Source: Campanula takesimana
Lineage: Eukaryota > Streptophyta > Magnoliopsida > Asterales > Campanulaceae
Length of the DNA: 64,000 bases
Assembly: GCA_026119855.1 (NCBI GenBank)
Contig: JAOWBW010000281.1
Coordinates: forward strand, 496,001 to 560,000
Direction: 5' to 3'
The notes below the pieces were generated by a model that saw nothing but the letters and a program-made list of their open reading frames with translations, searched no databases and was not told where the DNA came from. Numbering within the stretch: position 1 is the first letter of the stretch; each line of letters opens with the position of its first letter. This document shows positions 20,972 to 31,442 of the stretch, one piece after another. The translations under genes and the position numbers were made by a program.

Positions 20972-21598
20972 TGAAAGATATTAAGGCGGCTAGGACTATT
21001 CTGGGAACTGACCAACTGTGTGAACAACTGTGTATTCAAACGTGCTAACAGTTGTTCAGACAGTTGTCTTAACAGTTATCAGATATGCAGCGGAAAATAA
21101 AGAACTTAATAACAACTAAAACTTCAGCAAGAATACTTGCTGGAATCTTTCATATATTAAAAGCGATTTGCAGAGTACAAATCGAATGAAAGAAAACAAA
21201 AATATCAAAAGAACAAATCGATCTAAATCTATAGACCGTACTAAAACACCCAATACCCTAGAGTTCTTTTTCACAAGAACACCTAAGAAAATAAGACTCT
21301 CTCAAGAACTTAATTCTCTCAATGTATTGCACGGAATCAGTCCTCATTAAAGAGGAAGTCGGCTTGTATTTAAACAAAGCTTTGCCGCACCCTTGCACTC
21401 CAAGAGATCATTCTTTCCATATGAGAGTCTTCCTAAAATAAAACACCTAAAAATATATCCACTTACCAAAGATAAGTATTAGTATGTTAGTCAAATAAAT
21501 AAAACTAAGATTTAAAATACATATTTACATATATTATCTACATAATCAGAATCACAAAGATACTCTAAGAAAAAAGACGAGTATACCCATACTCTTCA
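20972..21598 (-). repeat. 3' LTR of the Sirevirus-like element
   Basis: On the minus strand it starts TGAAGAGTATGGGTATACTC and ends ATATCTTTCA. It contains a cluster of CAGTTGT/ACAACTG motifs at 21010-21085. Confidence 0.93.
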
Positions 21599-21613
21599 AT
21601 CTCCCCTATCTTT
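21599..21613 (-). other. Polypurine tract of the Sirevirus-like element
   Basis: AAGATAGGGGAGAT on the minus strand abuts the 3' LTR. Confidence 0.8.
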
Positions 21614-21859
21614 GTGGTTCTGAACAAAACCTGCAAAAAATAATAAAAACATATTTCCCAAGAACAATATATAACCAGCTAGAACAGAACATAAAAAAAC
21701 TGTCAAAGTTTTTACAAACCCCAAAAGAAATAAACAAAAACAAACTTTAAAGTCCAGAATATAGGTCTTCGCCAAGAACTTCATCTTCAACCGTAGTGGC
21801 TATGTCCCTTTCGAAAGAAAATTCCAGATCATCATCTTGAGTCCCACTTGGACCAGCAA

Positions 21860-23788
21860 CTACCATAGCTCCTGCATTTCTCCCCCTGCAACAGCTCCCC
21901 CTGCATTTGATCCAGCTCCAGTTCCAGCTCTAACAGCTCCCCCTTCATTCACGTTCTCTCCCCCTTTTTGTTTATAACCATGCAACGCTCGGCGAAGCTC
22001 AACTAGAGTTTGTTCCAGTCCTGACACAATGATCTGTTTGGCTAATATATCAGCCTTGTGAGCAGTTATCTGACTACTGACTGAATCAATCTGAGCCTGC
22101 AGAATAGCTAGAGAAGAATCTGATGGATGAACTGATGGCTGATCTGGAGGAATAGATGCATTAGCAGATGTCCTGTCAACAGGAGTGTCAACTGGCATAG
22201 GCCAGTCATTGAAACGATTCGGAGCAAACATGGTTTTGGGTTGGACAATTTTAGGAGGAAGAGAGATAAAATCGTCATCTGGATTAGCATAAATCACATG
22301 AACACCCAGAAGAGCTGAAATCAAGCAGGGATGAGGTAGACGGTATGGAGAATCAAGGGATTCAGAATAACTCACAATAGTCTCAAAAATTTCAGAGCCC
22401 ATATTAAATTTATTTACTCCAATTTGATACAGAAGGAGAGCCTGCTCTTTAGTCACAATAGAAGGTTGGGATGAGGGTTTCCAGTTGGTGACCATGAGGT
22501 GGTGAAGACAATTGAAACGGCGGGAAAGAGAAGTGGACCGAAGATCTGAAGGCCAATCTAATACAGACTGACCGGTAATGGTCCTAACGGCCTCATCAAC
22601 ATCTTGAGGAATATCAGAGAGAGGAGTGTTTGGAGTTTCAAGAAAAGCATTGATTGACTAAGGAGAGAACTCTATCACCTTATCCCTAATGAAGGTGCGA
22701 TGGAAATTTGGGGATTCCGACAGAGCCACATCTCGTGAAAGATTGGCATAAAACTCAGTCACTACTTGACGAGAGAAAGCTTTAGCAAACGATAGAGATT
22801 TTAACAGATTTCTTTCACTCAGAAAATCAACCAAGAACAACTTTCCAAATATTCGATCATCCTTTATCCTCTCAATAGAAAATTTTCTTTTGAAATATTT
22901 TGAAAAACGCTCAGCAGAAGAGGGATAATAAAATTTGGGATCATGGGGAAGGTCCAGATTAAAGGGGACACTGGGTATGACCATAGAAAATTTACGTACC
23001 CGTTTTGATTTTCCAGCCGAACCCCTTGACTGTCCAACTGTAGGCTGAGATGAACCTACAGTTTTCCTCACAGTTGACCTGTCAGATGCCTTGACCCCAG
23101 AAGATGGCTGCTGACGAACATGGCGTGGGCCCTCTGATTCGGATGGGGTTTCCTCAGAGTCAACCTCAACGTCCTTGTCACTAGAATCGTCATGCTGAGA
23201 TGTGGACCCCTCTTCTTGCATGGAAGTTTCCAAAACCTTCCTTTTGGCACTTCGGGTTTGAGCCCTAGAAGTGATCGGAGATGAAGAAGACGGATGAGGT
23301 TTTTTGAACGGAGTACCTTTTCTTGAAAATATAGCCCTTGTTGCTCGGAACAGAGTCACCACCGGCACATCTTCATCAAAATTGTCGGCATTAGTTGCCG
23401 GCGCCGGAGAAGACGGAGGGGCTTCCTCCTCCGATTCTGGCAAAATCAACCGGCGGCGAGTAACTGTTGTCCCTTTTGCTCTCTTCCCTTCAGCCTCCAT
23501 TTGAGTGCGAGCTATCTCCGGCTTAAAAGACCCAGATGAGGCGCCGGTACCTAGTGAGTTCAACCGGCTTAATCGGCGAGACCCAGAGGCCATAACCTTA
23601 CGAGCTTGTGTAAGTGCAGAGACTTGAAGAGGGTCTTCAACATTAATCGCCACCTCGGGCAAACCCAGGAACCTCAGATCAATTTGTAGGTCCGATTGGG
23701 GGCAATTCACCAAATCGGCACCCATGGCATTACAGGAGGAGAGAGCCAGAGCTGATGACGACGATGCTTCCATGGAGATTTCCTGCAC
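21860..23788 (-). pseudogene. Extra ORF in the env position of the Sirevirus-like element
   Basis: A single frame of 643 codons from the ATG at 23788 to a stop near 21860, broken only by one TAG at 22658-22660. The N-terminal third is Ser/Glu/Pro-rich and charged. The middle (PKFYYPSSAERFSKYF to NRFNDW) resembles the domain known as 'putative plant transposon protein' in plant retroelements. Near the C-terminus is a heptad-like stretch (ILQAQIDSVSSQITAHKADI) followed by a Gly/Ala-rich tail. I see no signal peptide or membrane span, so a true envelope role is not supported. Position and domain are known for Sirevirus relatives; function is unknown. Confidence 0.65.
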
Positions 23789-24819
23789 AAACTACAAACA
23801 CAAACCCGGAGTAATGACCTTTGAACAGTGAATAGAGAGAGAAACGAGATAATTCTGATGAAGAGGGAAAGAGAGTAGATGACAACACTTATGAGGGAGG
23901 AGATGTGTCCTTACAGTTGACAAGACAAGAATAGTTTCCAGGAGGAGAAGAACTCAGACACAACCCGGTGCACTGAATGAGGGAGAAAACGAATTGTGGT
24001 TCCTTTTTAGTGCTGGACACCCCTTAAAAATCCAAATAAGACTGTGATTGTGATTTCACAAGTGAGATCTTGATAGACATTGTGAAAATCTAAGTTACTC
24101 AGAATAAATCTTGCCATATTTCCACAAAATCCTTTGTTCCACAAAAAAATTCACTCCCTGCATGAAACTTGAACATCACGTTATTGGATTATCGATAAAC
24201 ACATGAAATCACTAAATATGTAACAAGAAGGAGAACAGTTCAATTTGATGATATAAATACGAAAGAAGAAAAAAAAACTTAAGGAAAATATGCCTAAACA
24301 CACAAGTGAAGATTGTCTCAATTTGGGTGTGACATAGTATGATCAACTCAGTTCTTGACTCGGTTCCAACACACATAAATTCAATGAGATTCACCTTCAA
24401 TCATGTAGCCTCTAGAACATTCCCATTTTAAGGCTTATGACTAAGAATTAGCTGCGGGGAGGAGCTATTCACTCTCTCAATACAGTGTTACACTGATTCC
24501 CAAGTTATGTTTTGAAACACTTCAGCTTTTTGCTTAAATGGGTAGTAACTTCAAAGATTGGAGGCAGCTTGTTTTCCCCGCAACAAAATTAAATGCCCAC
24601 TCCATGATAAACAACACGCAGGAATTAGCATGGCAAATTTTATTACCATGCTAAGAAGGGTCTCACATTTAGGGGTCAAAACACAGAGTCAAGGAACTAG
24701 AAGAAGAACAAGTGATCACAAGAGACAATCGTGCTAGAATGAATGCATTTTTTTTTTTTGTGTTAACTGTATTATACCATTATACAGAAATGCAGACAGT
24801 TGTTCGCACAGTTGTGCAG
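23789..24819 (-). other. Non-coding spacer between pol and the extra ORF
   Basis: About 1 kb within the Sirevirus-like element without an ORF of note. Near the pol stop it carries ACAGTTGTTCGCACAGTTGT-type motifs (24797-24830), like those in the LTR. Confidence 0.6.
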
Positions 24820-25785
24820 TCAACTGGTAACACACAATCCGAGAGACTTCTTAAGGGAAGAAAATCTCTCGAAATCCAACGCTTTAGTAAAGATATCAGC
24901 AAGTTGATCCGTTGTACTTACATGTTCCAAAGTAATGATTTTTTGTTCAACGAGATCTCTAATAAAATGATGTCTAATATCTATGTGCTTGGTTCGAGAG
25001 TGTTGTACAGGATTCTTGGCAATGTTCTGAGCACTTAGACTATCACAATATACCATCAAGGTTTCACTTTTAAGACCATAATCTTTTATCATTTGATTCA
25101 TCCACAATAATTGGGTACAACAGCTACCAACTGCGATGTATTCAGATTCAGCAATTGATAAAGAAACACAGTTTTGTTTCTTACTAAACCAAGACACAAG
25201 ATTATTCCCAAGATAAAAACACCCACCCGTGGTGCTTTTTCTATCATCAGTGCTCCCAGCCCAGTCTGAATCACTAAACCCAACTAGATTCGTGTTTGTG
25301 TCCCTCGTATAGCTTAACCCCGGAGTTGTGGTACCACTCACATATCTAATTATACGTTTAACTGCAGTTAAGTGGGATACCTTGGGGTCATCCTGATACC
25401 TAGCACAGAGGCAGACACTAAACATGATATCGGGGCGGCTCGCTGTAAGGTACAGCAAGCTGCCTATCATACTCCGGTAGAGAGTTTGGTCAACACTTTC
25501 TCCATCCTCATCTTTAAACAATTTTTGAGAGGATCCGATGGGAGTTTTCAAATGAGAAGCATTCTCAAGGCCTAATTTTTTGACCAAATTTTTGGCATAC
25601 TTTGATTGGGAGATTGAAATTCCTTCATTAGTTTGAGATATTTGTAGACCAAGAAAGAATTTCAATTCCCCAACCATGCTCATTTCAAATGTGGATGTCA
25701 TACTCTCAGTAAACATGTTAAGCATAGTTTTAGAAGTAGACCTAAAGACTATGTCATCCACATAAATCTGGGCCACGAGAATATC
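24820..25785 (-). pseudogene. Sirevirus-like reverse transcriptase end and RNase H
   Basis: Directly left of the Ty3 insertion, the minus strand resumes with LVAQIYVDDIVFRSTSKTML, containing the YVDD catalytic box, then MVGELKFFLGLQI, the connection region, and RNase H motifs (GFSDSDWAGSTDDRKSTTGG, SLSIAESEYIAVGSC, RTKHIDIRHHFIRD). The frame is open for about 320 codons to its stop. It is the downstream part of the polymerase whose upstream part lies at 33704-34381, nearly 8 kb away. Apart from the insertion this part looks intact. Confidence 0.9.
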
Positions 25786-26609
25786 TGTAACGACCCGAAA
25801 ACCCATCCCTATTTTCTTAGTGATAAATATTTAATTGTTTATTTAATTCTTATTTATTCATTTAAATTATTTATTTATTTAAATATTTATGTGTACATTT
25901 TATGTTTCATAATAAATTATGCCTAGCATTTTATTTGAGTTATGTGTGCTAGTGTAGAAGTGTTGGGACTTGATTGTAGTAGAAAGTTTAATTGTAATGG
26001 TAAGTAGTAGGGGAGGGGCCCTAAGTGTAACATTCTAAAAACATAATCATCCTACTCCCTCCATTTCACCTCCCTCCCTCACCTTTTCTCCTCACACTCC
26101 ATCCCATTCCCAGCACACACTCTCTCTCTCTCTCTCCTTGATTTTGGGTAAGTTTCTCCCCTTTCTTCTCTCTACATTCTACCTATCTTCCCCTCATTAT
26201 CTCTCATTTCTCATAACTTGAAACATGTTTAGATCGTCGATAGGGTCGTAGGGAGCTAAGAATATTCGAATTCCGTCAACTTTGAGAAAATCCGGGTAAG
26301 TTGCTTTTCCCCCATTTATGCTAAAAATGTTCATCCTATGCTTAGATGACACTATGATTACCATTTATTGCTTCTTTGGTTGATTTTGAGATGATTTGTA
26401 TTTTATTCCATTTTGTGAAGTTTTGATGTTTTAATCATCCCTTGAATTGAGTGGTCTAAATGATTTTTTATGAGTTGTTTTAGGTATATAGGGTGTTTGG
26501 GTACCTTAGTATACCTATTGGAAGCATTGGGTTTGAGTTTTGTTGTTTGGGTGGAAATTTTGGGAGAAACCCAGTTGGTTCTTGCCGTTTTCCGGCGACC
26601 TAGGTGTGT

Positions 26610-26791
26610 GGGCGACCGCCCATGATGGGTTTGGGCGACCGCCCATGAAATCAGTTCATCCGGAGTGTTGGGGTCAATGGTCTTGGGCGACCGCCCATTA
26701 ATGGGTTGGGCGACCGCCCATAGAATCAGTTTGATGGGTTGTGGGTTTGTGGTTTTGGGCGACCGCCCGGACTGGCTATGGGCGACCGCCC
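26610..26791. repeat. Six interrupted-palindrome units GGGCGACCGCCC
   Basis: Six copies of the 12-mer, most followed by ATG or AT, with spacings of about 15-60 bp. Each can form a short GC hairpin (GGGC/GCCC arms). The partner LTR carries the same array at 32268-32449, with unit four mutated (GGGAGACCGCCC). Confidence 0.88.
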
Positions 26792-27781
26792 ATGCCAGCT
26801 GTTCTGAGTATCTTTGTTTTTGAATTGTTTTAAGGTTCAAGCCCGATCTAGGCTCGAAGTATCACCCTAGTTGACTTAAGTTAATGTTGTGGAACACTTT
26901 AGTGTTCGAGAATGATCCCTTTATGATCGATTGTGTTATGGAATTCGATTAAAAATAGTTTGAGTTTGTTGGAACATCTTTTTGATTTATTGTTGGATTG
27001 ATGCACCGTTTTGGTGATTTGGTTGGAATGGTTCCCTACTTTGGAATCGTTAGTTGTTTATCGTGCTAGTATTTTATTACTTAGCCTTTACTTGAAAATC
27101 CAGCTGGTTATTTGTGAATCGAGTCAGGCAATGGATAATACTATAATGGCACAAGCCAAGTCCAGTATAGCATCGCCCATTGGTCCTTATTTCCTCATCC
27201 AGATTGGCCTTGGATGGGATGAGCTAGCTCATTTTATGAGTATTCTAGCTAGTCGTTTTGGAGCATGACTTTGTGGCATGTTTCCCGCCCCTTGTGGCAC
27301 ATTACTTTGTTATGGCACCGGTACCGGGGTTGTTCGTCTTCAGCTTTTATGCTACTATGAAGATGGTTCGTTTTGGTTGATGGATTGAGTGGTCGGTTCT
27401 GACCGGGGTTTTCTCTTCGGCTTTTATGCTATTACGAAGATGTTGATTGGTTGATTGTTGAAGTTGCGCAGCGACCTTTATTTGGTTCTATCAGTTGGGA
27501 AACCTTGGCTAATATCCTTTGTTACTTGTTTATTTCCGCTGCCATCTGTTATTTGATAAATGCTATGTGCTAAGTGATATTTATTATTGTTTATTGCTTA
27601 TCGCATCATAGCATGTCTTGTAGTTGCATTAGTAACTTACTGAGATTTTATCTCACCCCGTTTCCTTTCAATGTTGTTTTCCTTAACCCCCCCCCAGGAG
27701 GAAAGGATTAGGATTTGCGGATCGAGGAGGACGTCGAGAGGTTTGAGATATTTGGGCAGGTTATTATTGATCGGTTTACAT

Positions 27782-27790
27782 TATATAAAT
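27782..27790 (+). promoter_or_regulatory. Likely LTR TATA box
   Basis: TATATAAAT lies about 250 bp before the LTR end and is conserved in the partner LTR at 33441. It probably sets the U3/R boundary 25-35 bp downstream. Confidence 0.55.
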
Positions 27791-28042
27791 GTGTAACCTT
27801 CTTCGGGGTAGTTGTACCAACAATGACGTCATTAAGATTTGTAATATTTTTTGTATTTTGGGTGTGAGCTTGTGGAGCTTACACTAGTTGTTTTATGATG
27901 TTGTTAAACTTGGATTTTCCAAACCTTGTGTTAAAATCTTTTGGTATAAAAGGAAATTTTTATCTTCATTATTTCATAGTTTATTGTTTAAGTCGACGTC
28001 CAGCTCGCGTACTCCGGGCCCGCGGGGTCGGGGTCGCGACAG

Positions 28043-28056
28043 TTGGTATCAGAGCT
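28043..28056 (+). other. Primer binding site (initiator Met tRNA)
   Basis: TTGGTATCAGAGC begins one base after the LTR, complementary to plant initiator Met tRNA. Confidence 0.92.
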
Positions 28057-28161
28057 ATGGCTTAGCTCTAAGTATAAGTCTAGGTGGACTAGAATGACCT
28101 AGGAGGGTAGTTGTGTTCGGAGTGAGTAACGGTTGATGTTTTATGCAGATTATTGTTCACA

Positions 28162-29214
28162 ATGGCTAGAAGAAGAACGGGTGAAAGTTCCAGTGGGGCT
28201 CAGAATCAGAACGATCTACGGGAAGAGAACCGGGCTATGTTCCAAGGCATGTTTGAGGCGGCTATGAAGGCCATTCATGACCAAGGGCCAAGGGAGGAGC
28301 ATGTGGCACCTCCACGTTACGGGTTGGAGCAATTTCTGAAATTAAAGCCAAAGGAGTTCGACGGCGAGCCCGATGTCAAGAAGGCCGAATTATGGATTGA
28401 GTCGATGGAGAAAATTTATGATGTTTTTGGGTCCACGGATGAAGATAGAGTTCGGTTCACGGCTTATAAGCTTGTGGGTGCCGCCGAGCATTGGTGGAAA
28501 GGGATTAAAGCGAGTTCGGATGACACTCACACGGTGTATGCATGGGAATTGTTCGTGCAGAAGTTCAAGGAGAATTTTATCCCCCTAGTTAATCAGAATC
28601 GAAAGGAGATTGAGTTTTTAAGCTTGGAGCAAGGCTTGTCATCGGTAGCACAGTACTCGGCTAAGTTCACAGAATTAGCCCGGTATTGTGACTATCTTGT
28701 GAGGACCGAAGAACAGAAGGCCATGAGGTTCATCCGGGGTTTGAAGACATCCATCCGGACTCAGCTTATAGCACAGCGGATTCAGACTTATCAGGATGCG
28801 GTGGATCGAGTCTACTTGATTGAACAGGATATTGGGGAACACAAAAGGAAGACTGAGATGGTTAACCCGGGTAAGCAAGGAGGGCAGAGTAAGTCACAAC
28901 AGCAACATTCGGACAACAGAGGTAATTCCGGAACGCAAACTCGACTTAGAGAACAACCTCAGGGGCAACCAGTAGTGAGAAATCAGGGTATAAATCAGGG
29001 AACTCGAGAAAGGGAAATCTGTAGCTATTGTCAGAGGAATGGACACTCAGAAGACAGGTGTTGGAAGAAACAAGGAAAATGTGTTAATTGCGGTCAGTTG
29101 GGACACTTCGTGAAGGATTGTCCGAGGTTTAAAGTTCGAGCATCGGGGACAGGAACTGGTATACCGCAGGGTCAGAAGAGAAATGCTTCGGGAAACCCTA
29201 AAGGTTCAGGGTAA
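28162..29214 (+). CDS. gag: Ty3-type Gag, intact
   Basis: Starts at the ATG at 28162 (MARRRTGESSSGAQ) and runs 350 codons without a break. Residues of about 55-170 form a Retrotrans_gag-type capsid domain (KPKEFDGEPDVKKAELWIES, GAAEHWWKGI, FKENFIPLVNQNRKEIEFLS). The C-terminal third is Gln/Gly/Arg-rich with two CCHC zinc knuckles, CSYCQRNGHSEDRC and CVNCGQLGHFVKDC, about 290-320. Gag forms virus-like particles and binds the element RNA. The capsid resembles that of plant chromovirus-type Ty3 elements; the lineage call is tentative. Its intactness next to decayed pol is the notable point. Confidence 0.9.
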   Translation: MARRRTGESSSGAQNQNDLREENRAMFQGMFEAAMKAIHDQGPREEHVAPPRYGLEQFLKLKPKEFDGEPDVKKAELWIESMEKIYDVFGSTDEDRVRFTAYKLVGAAEHWWKGIKASSDDTHTVYAWELFVQKFKENFIPLVNQNRKEIEFLSLEQGLSSVAQYSAKFTELARYCDYLVRTEEQKAMRFIRGLKTSIRTQLIAQRIQTYQDAVDRVYLIEQDIGEHKRKTEMVNPGKQGGQSKSQQQHSDNRGNSGTQTRLREQPQGQPVVRNQGINQGTREREICSYCQRNGHSEDRCWKKQGKCVNCGQLGHFVKDCPRFKVRASGTGTGIPQGQKRNASGNPKGSG

Positions 29215-29235
29215 GGTAATTGCGATCAATCAACA

Positions 29236-29575
29236 TTCAACAAGTAATTGAACAATTTCAGGAGGTATTATTTTGCGTCGAGAGAGCGAGCGCGTGCATT
29301 TTAGGATCATCGCATTCTTATGTTTCGGTGCATTTAGTTGCATTTATTTCTATTGGGTCCTTGACTTATGTGTTGTCAGTGCCTACTCATATGGAGGAGT
29401 GTAGTATATCTGATGGAGTCTTATGTGCTCATGTTGTGCTTAAAGGTAGATATGTCTTACTTGCTAAATTAGTTATATTGCTATTATGAGATTTTGATGT
29501 TATTTTGAGAAGAGAAATGTCATGCTTTAGTCGATCGTTATAGGAAAACGGTTACACTCTCTATTCCTGATTGCC
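29236..29575 (+). pseudogene. Decayed Ty3 protease trace
   Basis: Within 29220-29489 the translation holds LGSSHSYVS, in place of the aspartic protease DxGASHSFVS loop, then YVLSVPTHMEECSISDGVLC. After a stop, a DFDVIL-like stretch (29491-29508) and CYRKTVTLSIPD follow. The order matches the retropepsin region that follows Gag in plant Ty3 elements. The catalytic Asp-Ser/Thr-Gly is lost, and no reverse transcriptase motif is found downstream. Confidence 0.6.
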
Positions 29576-31442
29576 TAAAATTGTCTGGATGGCCGTAACT
29601 TTGGGGTAGAGTTATACATATCTTTTCCTATATGGAATTTGAGTATTTAGCTTCGGTGGTGGCAATGGGGTGTATTTATCGCTTGTAAGATTTCTATTTT
29701 ACTTCTAATCAGTACCTAGTATTTGGGAAAAGCTTGGGTTAAATTGTGTTGTTATGATACAAGGTTGTAGTACTGATAATTAGATCAATATCCATATTGT
29801 ATCGATTGGGTTGTAAGAATTGAGGATTCAATTGAGGATTTCTTGGTAGGAGATTTTTGTTTACTTCTAGCACATCTACGTGATTGCATCGGAATTGGTT
29901 GTTATGAGGGAATACATGATTTGTATGAGTGATGAGCAGATTGTGGGAGTTATAATCATTAATGGTGGTAAGCGCGATAAGTTCGAGAGGACTAAGCACA
30001 TTTTAGGAGAGTGATAATTTCCCGATCTATATTAAAGGCATTTTGAATTTTGAGTTTTAGTTAAATGGTTGTTCTATGGTTCTAAATCCTTCCTGGTGGC
30101 GTTCCTCGATTTGGGTTAAGAGTATGTGAATAAAATTTGGGTATCAATACTTGGGCATATTAAAGAATACTATGATTTGGTATTGGGTCAGTTAGAATGT
30201 GGCTAGCCAATTGGTTTGTTATGATGGTAGTACTATTGAGCCTAAGTATCATTGAGATTATAAATGTATACATGAAAGACTAAGGTGGGTTAGACATTGA
30301 AGATTTATGATTTGCTAAATTTCTTTGGAGTGTATAAGCGGATCATCAATTTAAAGAGGGAGTTAGAGGAAAGCCTTGGAGGTAAAATGTGGATTGTTTT
30401 ACGGATTACTGAGTATTTGTATTTGTTTTAGGCTTTCAAAGAGTTGGAGTAATGTGATGATGAAATTATAGCGTGGATTTAAGTAAACATTTTGTATAAA
30501 ATTTTGAGCTTACGTTGTACCTCTAGTTTAAGATGCTATCTAAGGTGAAAGCAATATAATGGAAATCTTGGAGATATAGCCACTTTGGTGAATATTATGG
30601 ATGGAGAATTTCTTTAGCTTTTCATATTTTCAGAAGCTGATTAGGCTCGGGATGGTTTAATGTTTTAAATTTCTGGGAAGTAATACTAAGTCTGCGATTT
30701 TCTAATTGAAGTATCTTTGCGGTGTAATCTAGGTTGTGAGTAAAACAAGTTTGTAGTATATCGAGAATTTTGTTTAGAAGTAATTTGGATTCTTCGATTT
30801 TGGCCTTGGGTATGGATTTTGGTTAGTGATTGAAGAAGGTTCTGTACGAGAGATGACTATGTTGTAATCATTATTTAAGGTTACTATGTGATGGTTTAGG
30901 ATGGATAATTGGAAAATTCGGAAAGGACGGAACTAAAGAGTCCGTGGCTACTTGATCATTCGGAAGAGTATTTTTAAAATTCGGGTTAACAAATAGAACT
31001 ACCTATTACTAAAGATTGATTGTGATTTTATTGTGATCGCCTTGGCAAATTATGGTTTGTTTTATGGGACTAAGTTTAGAAATGATGCTAATAGGTTATC
31101 AATGTTGGATGGTTATATGTTCTTCGAAAGGAAAAATGGGTTAGTGCAAGTGGGTTGAGAAATACCAAGACTATGATCGTATTATGTTTCATTGCATGAG
31201 GAAGATAATTTTAGTAGTGGAATTGATTCCAGATACTATTGGGATAATGAAGAATAAAACTTATGATGTTGATGATTTAAGGGTTAATTGAGTCAAGGAG
31301 ACTATGTCTAAATCGTCTAATAGGTACTTGATTGGGGTTATGAGTGTTATATGGGATTCGATAATTGGTGGCCTCGATATGACTGTGTGTTATGATTTTG
31401 ATAAGTGAATTCGCGGGCGAATTCTTTTTAAGGAGGGTAGAT
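29576..31442 (+). other. Non-coding internal region of the gag-only element
   Basis: About 1.9 kb with frequent stops in all frames. No reverse transcriptase, RNase H or integrase signature is recognisable. It ends in the polypurine tract AAGGAGGGTAGAT (31430-31442) before the 3' LTR. Confidence 0.7.

Larger units (their letters stand above)
25786..28041 (+). repeat. 5' LTR of the gag-only Ty3 element
   Basis: 2,256 bp with TG...CA ends, unusually long. It holds six GGGCGACCGCCC units at 26610-26791, a TATATAAAT box at 27782-27790 and a C-run near 27690. It has no protein-coding ORF that I believe; the open frame antisense to the GC units is a consequence of their repetition. Confidence 0.92.

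Noticed and set aside
21860..23788. True envelope gene of an endogenous retrovirus-like element
   Set aside because: No signal peptide, membrane span or cleavage-site pattern is visible; only the position suggests it.
26041..26110. CTCCCTCC motif inside the Ty3 LTR as a Stowaway tip
   Set aside because: It has no inverted partner and belongs to the LTR, where it recurs at the same position in the other copy.
26403..26840. Antisense 145-codon frame with repeated WAVAQ...GRSP motif (and its twin at 32061-32498)
   Set aside because: The repeated peptide is simply the antisense reading of the GGGCGACCGCCC units in the LTR; no start context or family match.
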